From Thaumarchaeota archaeon UBA223 (GTDB lineage Archaea > Thermoproteota > Nitrososphaeria > Nitrososphaerales > UBA57): a stretch of 6,831 nt of DNA. Below, piece after piece: positions 4,178 through 6,831 of this stretch; position 1 is the stretch's first letter; every line of letters starts with the position of its first letter. Made by a program: the position numbers and the translations under genes. The notes below the pieces were generated by a model. That model ran no database searches, was not told where the DNA came from, and worked only from the letters and a program-made list of their open reading frames with translations. Location of the stretch: positions 560 to 7,390 of the forward strand of contig DAHJ01000020.1 in the NCBI GenBank assembly GCA_002495905.1, in the 5' to 3' direction.

Positions 4178-4999
4178 TTATTTTGTATTAATTTTTAATT
4201 TGGCAAATGCATTTTCTGCCCATTGTATATAATTTCTGTTATTTTTTCTATATTCTATGGAATCTTTACATATTTTATGTATTAATTCAGAATTTTCTTC
4301 CCAATAATTCTGTAATTTTCTTGGTATTTTCAAATAACAAGGAGGTTCATCTAAAAATAACATAGACCTGGCTAATGTAAAAATATCTGTTGATTTTTCT
4401 GTCATTGGTAATTTTCCTTTGAATTGTAGTAAATGTGTTAGTTCATGACCAATTGTGAAATATGTTAATCTCCTAGGATTCAATCTAATTTTATAACTAT
4501 CTTCCCAAGTTGCATTTCCATCATTAACATGAGTTATTCCTAATGTGATTTTATCATCTGATAATTCTGGAAATTGAATTAATGATTCATTGACCATTGA
4601 TATAATCTTATTTTTAAATCTTGGAGGTGCCGTATCTAACGATCTTAAAATTTTTACATTAGGATTTAATTCTAAATTCATTTTATTATCATTAATTTGA
4701 ATAAGTAAAATTGGTCTTTGACCTTCATTCCAATAATCAAATTTTGAAATCATTAATTTTTTTATTCCAGTATAAGCATTAAACCAATCGATATACGATT
4801 TTGTATCTGCAGTTAAAAGATCGCAATTATTTTTCAGACAATATTTTGCAATATTCAAATCACTAATATTATTATTCATTAATTCTTCAGATGAATTATT
4901 TTTTCCTATAATATTGACATCATTATATTGAGACTTAATTTTTGACATATTTCTATATGCCCAACCAATAACATCGTGATCAATTATTACACTTGTCAA
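4178..4999 (-). CDS. PIN-like domain fused to HELTH zinc-metallopeptidase-like domain
   Basis: A 273-residue protein with two parts. Residues 1-105 read like the PIN-like fold of the DUF5615/Mut7-C kind: first strand VIIDHDV with Asp7, SDLNIAKYCLKNNCDLLTADTKSY with Asp47 and Asp65, and a closing strand RPILLIQI. PIN-like domains usually cut RNA with a cluster of acidic residues; which of these are catalytic is inferred. Residues 150-273 hold TIGHELTHLLQF, a zinc-peptidase HExxH motif (His185, Glu186, His189), followed by STDIFTLARS with Asp205 as candidate third ligand. No signal peptide, so cytoplasmic. The start is TTG at 4999; a TGA lies three codons upstream, leaving no better choice. It is 12 bases after the dehydrogenase stop, so same message. 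Domain identities are by eye; HELTH is clear, PIN-like moderate. I know of no named family with this pairing. Confidence 0.8.
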   Translation of the reverse strand: MTSVIIDHDVIGWAYRNMSKIKSQYNDVNIIGKNNSSEELMNNNISDLNIAKYCLKNNCDLLTADTKSYIDWFNAYTGIKKLMISKFDYWNEGQRPILLIQINDNKMNLELNPNVKILRSLDTAPPRFKNKIISMVNESLIQFPELSDDKITLGITHVNDGNATWEDSYKIRLNPRRLTYFTIGHELTHLLQFKGKLPMTEKSTDIFTLARSMLFLDEPPCYLKIPRKLQNYWEENSELIHKICKDSIEYRKNNRNYIQWAENAFAKLKINTK

Positions 5000-5011
5000 G
5001 ACAATTCAATA

Positions 5012-5860
5012 TTAGATTTTTGTGACACTTTTTGTATATTCCATTAATTTTGAAGATACATTGTTATCAAAAACTTTTTTTGATGCTTCTTTTTGTTTAA
5101 ATCGATGGAAATATTTTCCATTGATATTATCATATTTTTCTGAACATGCAGCTTTGATAATAGGATCGGCCCCACCTTGAGGTGATAAAATAAACATCCC
5201 CATTAGTTTATTAAATGGCTTAAAGAATTTAGGTGTAAAATATCGCCCTAAATTTGTATTTACAAATCCTGGATGAACTGCATTGCATGTTACACCTGTT
5301 CCTTCTAATTCTTTTGCTAGTTCTACTGTATCCATAGTTAATTGTAATTTTGTATCAAGGTATCTCCCCCAACCGCGTAAATTATATTTTTCATTTAATT
5401 TTTGAAAATCATTTATGTTTAAATTTCCACCCGTATGTGCAGTAGATGATGTATTTACAATTCTTGACGGAGAACTATTTTTTAATAAATCTAATAAAAG
5501 TCTAGATAATAAATATGGGGCAATATAATTTACTGCAAATTGCATTTCATTACCTTCACTAGTTATTGTTAATTTTTTTGGAATAATTGCTGCATTATTT
5601 ATTAGAATATCTAAACCTGTATTATGTTCTTTAAATTCCTTAACAAATTCATGAATTTCTTTTTGTAGTGATAAATCACATTTATAGACATTAATATCAT
5701 TATTTTCTGTATTTTCATTAATCATTTTTTTAATTTTATTTCCAGATTCTTCAGTTCTTGCTACTAAATTTATTTTAAAATTCCTTTTAGCTAGATCCAA
5801 TGCTATTGCAGTACCTATGCCTGAAGTTATTCCTGTAACAATTACATTTTTCTTGCTCAT
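5012..5860 (-). CDS. Short-chain dehydrogenase/reductase (retinol-dehydrogenase-like)
   Basis: A 282-residue Rossmann-fold NAD(P)H oxidoreductase. The cofactor motif is TGITSGIG (9-16). Arg35 after the second strand suggests NADP(H), CDLS (61-64) contacts the adenine, and INNAA (87-91) and Asn111 are in place. The catalytic set is Ser139 (NTSST), Tyr167 and Lys171 (YLDTK), with HPGFV (196-200) after it. The HPGFVNTNLGRYF region and overall length resemble the retinol dehydrogenase/protochlorophyllide-reductase-like group. Substrate cannot be told from sequence; a small alcohol or ketone is the general expectation. ATG 5860 is supported by a TATA-like box at 5885-5890. GTGAT about 6 bases before the ATG could serve as a weak ribosome site. 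First gene of a pair with the PIN-like/HELTH gene. Confidence 0.92.
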   Translation of the reverse strand: MSKKNVIVTGITSGIGTAIALDLAKRNFKINLVARTEESGNKIKKMINENTENNDINVYKCDLSLQKEIHEFVKEFKEHNTGLDILINNAAIIPKKLTITSEGNEMQFAVNYIAPYLLSRLLLDLLKNSSPSRIVNTSSTAHTGGNLNINDFQKLNEKYNLRGWGRYLDTKLQLTMDTVELAKELEGTGVTCNAVHPGFVNTNLGRYFTPKFFKPFNKLMGMFILSPQGGADPIIKAACSEKYDNINGKYFHRFKQKEASKKVFDNNVSSKLMEYTKSVTKI

Positions 5861-5884
5861 ATAATATCACTTTCTAAACTATTG

Positions 5885-5890
5885 TTTATA
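5885..5890 (-). promoter_or_regulatory. TATA box of the dehydrogenase operon
   Basis: TATAAA on the minus strand is centred about 27.5 bases before the dehydrogenase ATG at 5860, the standard archaeal distance for a nearly leaderless message. The direct repeats at 5904-5924 lie 14 bases further upstream. Confidence 0.5.
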
Positions 5891-5903
5891 ATAATCACTA
5901 ATT

Positions 5904-5924
5904 ACTAGTTATAAACTAGTTATA
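5904..5924. repeat. Two 11-base-spaced direct repeats, possible operator
   Basis: ACTAGTTATA occurs at 5904-5913 and again at 5915-5924, one base apart, so the copies repeat every 11 bases, about one helical turn. Each holds the palindrome ACTAGT, and TAGTTATAAACTA (5906-5918) is an inverted repeat across the junction. Being just upstream of the dehydrogenase TATA box, it could be an activator or repressor site. It also lies 14 bases beyond the stop of the small membrane gene. Confidence 0.4.
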
Positions 5925-5937
5925 TGATTATATTTTT

Positions 5938-6171
5938 CTAAAATCGATTGTTTTTAGTTTTATTTGCCCAGACTAATACAATAACAACTGAAACAATTGA
6001 AGTAGCAAATCCTGCCATTGCCGCATTTGTTATTTGTGCATCGAATACACTTAGTAATATTGGAGTCAATCCGCTAAGTAATGAAGAAATTTGAGGATAC
6101 AACATCCATCCTACAAATCCGACTACGAAGCTAACTACCCAAATAGTCAATAATGTGGTGATTCTTCCCAT
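5938..6171 (-). CDS. Small two-helix membrane protein
   Basis: A 77-residue protein with two membrane helices at about 6-24 (LLTIWVVSFVVGFVGWML) and 49-69 (AAMAGFATSIVSVVIVLVW), and a short charged end (ANKTKNNRF). The loop YPQISSLLSGLTPILLSVFDAQITN between them is weakly hydrophobic. Start is ATG 6171. On the minus strand AATAAAT around 6198-6204 is about 30 bases upstream and may be its promoter. It diverges from the AbrB-type gene across 111 bases. It is less A/T-biased than the genes at 1480-5000. I recognise no family with confidence. Confidence 0.7.
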   Translation of the reverse strand: MGRITTLLTIWVVSFVVGFVGWMLYPQISSLLSGLTPILLSVFDAQITNAAMAGFATSIVSVVIVLVWANKTKNNRF

Positions 6172-6282
6172 ATGATATATGGCAGTAACTTGTGATTTAT
6201 TGAATTTGAGTGATTTTCCTTGACCAAATTGTAAAGAATTTTACTGATTAGGTTCAATATTTGTAAATTATGATGTTTTATT
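6172..6282. promoter_or_regulatory. Divergent promoter region of the membrane gene and the AbrB-type gene
   Basis: The region has A/T-rich boxes in both directions and GTAAAGAATTTTAC (6231-6244), a 14-base near-palindrome about 40-52 bases before the AbrB-type ATG. AbrB-type proteins often bind their own promoter, so this is a candidate operator, though such short A/T palindromes also occur by chance here. Confidence 0.3.
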
Positions 6283-6510
6283 ATGGAAAATATCTCTATA
6301 GATACTACTAAAGTATCTGCAAAAGGTCAAGTTGTAATACCTGTAGACGTTCGCAATAAGCTTCAATTAGAAGCAGGTAATAAGCTATTTGTAATGGCAT
6401 CTGAGGATGCAATTATTTTACAGAAAACAAATTCTTTGAATGAAAAAGATAAAATAACCTTTTCTCAAAAAGCTAAATCATTAATTCGCAAAATGGGATT
6501 ATCTATTTAA
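6283..6510 (+). CDS. AbrB/MazE/SpoVT-type swapped-hairpin DNA-binding protein
   Basis: A 75-residue protein whose residues 10-48 are a standard swapped-hairpin AbrB domain: KVSAKGQVVIPVDVRNKLQL with the conserved GQVVIP and R24, then EAGNKLFVMASEDAIILQK. It would dimerise and bind DNA through the hairpin arms. The C-terminal 25 residues (KDKITFSQKAKSLIRKMGL) look like a helix, the place where MazE-like antitoxins bind toxins. No toxin gene adjoins it: the next gene is NadE, convergent and ending at the very next base. So it is more likely a stand-alone regulator, as is common in Nitrososphaerota. A/T-rich sequence around 6255-6265 may be its promoter. Confidence 0.9.
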   Translation: MENISIDTTKVSAKGQVVIPVDVRNKLQLEAGNKLFVMASEDAIILQKTNSLNEKDKITFSQKAKSLIRKMGLSI

Positions 6511-6831
6511 TTAATCAAATTTACAAATTTCAGGTATTTTATTTTTATGACTAAATTTAATATTTCTATTTTTAATGTTATTTAAAATGTTTTTTTGTTT
6601 CATTGATAAAGAATTTTCTTGAATAAGATCATTACTATATAGATATAAAATTGGGTCTAATTGTTCATAAGTCATTTGTAATTCTTCTTCAGCATCATGA
6701 TTTTTCCATAATCTTGGGCCACTTTTTTTATCAATTATTTTCTTAGGAATATCTAATTTTTTTGCTAAAATTCTTATTTGAGTTTTATACAAATCTGCAA
6801 TTGGCGCAATATCTACTCCTCCATCACCATA
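6511..6831 (-). CDS. nadE: NH3-dependent NAD+ synthetase, C-terminal part (5' end beyond the window)
   Basis: The last 106 residues of NadE, which makes NAD+ from deamido-NAD+, ATP and ammonia in the cytoplasm. The frame is open to the right edge and begins YGDGGVDIAPIADLYKTQ, the conserved NadE segment GDGGVDI-PI-dL-KTQ. It continues with R-LAKKLDIP, the loop SGPRLWKNHDAEEEL (the family's P-S-A-LW-gQ-dE-el region) and YEQLDPILYLY. The usual Q before the D/E pair is H here (KNHDAEE). The TTG at 6792 inside the frame is an internal leucine, not a start. Its end abuts the end of the AbrB-type gene with no gap. Bacterial and archaeal NadE of this kind are about 250-280 residues, so over half lies outside. 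Confidence 0.93.
   Translation of the reverse strand, partial: YGDGGVDIAPIADLYKTQIRILAKKLDIPKKIIDKKSGPRLWKNHDAEEELQMTYEQLDPILYLYSNDLIQENSLSMKQKNILNNIKNRNIKFSHKNKIPEICKFD

Noticed and set aside
4178..6510. Toxin-antitoxin system formed by the AbrB-type protein and the PIN-like protein
   Set aside because: The two genes are over 1 kb apart, on opposite strands and separated by two other genes; pairs of this kind are normally adjacent and co-transcribed.
6511..6792. Complete 93-residue protein starting at the TTG at 6792
   Set aside because: The frame stays open to the window edge and the extra 13 residues match the conserved NadE segment, so this is an interior leucine of a gene cut by the edge.

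Overview
The window looks like part of an archaeal chromosome, most likely an ammonia-oxidising Nitrososphaerota (Thaumarchaeota, Nitrosopumilus-like). This is inferred from three things: low G+C, A/T-rich boxes centred about 22-28 bases before many start codons (the layout expected for leaderless archaeal transcripts), and gene content. The gene content includes a PPOX-fold protein resembling F420-dependent enzymes, a CxxC-x17-CxxC zinc protein, an AbrB-type swapped-hairpin regulator and an archaeal-type NadE. Genus cannot be fixed without a search.

Left part (1-1434, all minus strand): a MORN-repeat protein with an N-terminal membrane anchor that runs off the left edge, a 48-aa CxxC-x17-CxxC zinc protein, a two-helix DUF2798-like membrane protein, an 80-aa protein with a C-terminal zinc ribbon, and a 71-aa zinc ribbon plus membrane helix. 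Three different tiny zinc proteins lie within 1 kb. The extreme left is much richer in G+C than the rest (31 of 60 bases in 1-60, against 13 of 60 in 2041-2100).

Middle (1480-4017, very A/T-rich): a class I glutamine amidotransferase diverges from the zinc-ribbon/membrane gene across 45 bases holding one symmetric TATA box. Next is an intergenic stretch with a G+C-rich foldable element, a 30-base near-perfect palindrome and a previously unlisted 32-aa single-helix microprotein on the minus strand. A small helical protein and a PPOX-family flavin/F420 enzyme follow, overlapping by four bases. Then come two minus-strand orphans (one membrane, one helical) and an acidic orphan on the plus strand.

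Right part (4178-6831): a minus-strand pair made of a short-chain dehydrogenase and, 12 bases downstream, an unusual protein joining a PIN-like domain to an HELTH zinc-peptidase domain. A possible operator with two 11-base direct repeats lies upstream of the pair. Further right are a small two-helix membrane protein, an AbrB-type regulator diverging from it, and the C-terminal part of NAD synthetase NadE entering from the right edge.

Most likely points of novelty: the PIN-like/HELTH fusion coupled to a dehydrogenase, the symmetric divergent promoter, and the structured 2189-2328 intergenic region. No known defence, CRISPR or mobile system is recognisable, and I do not claim one.
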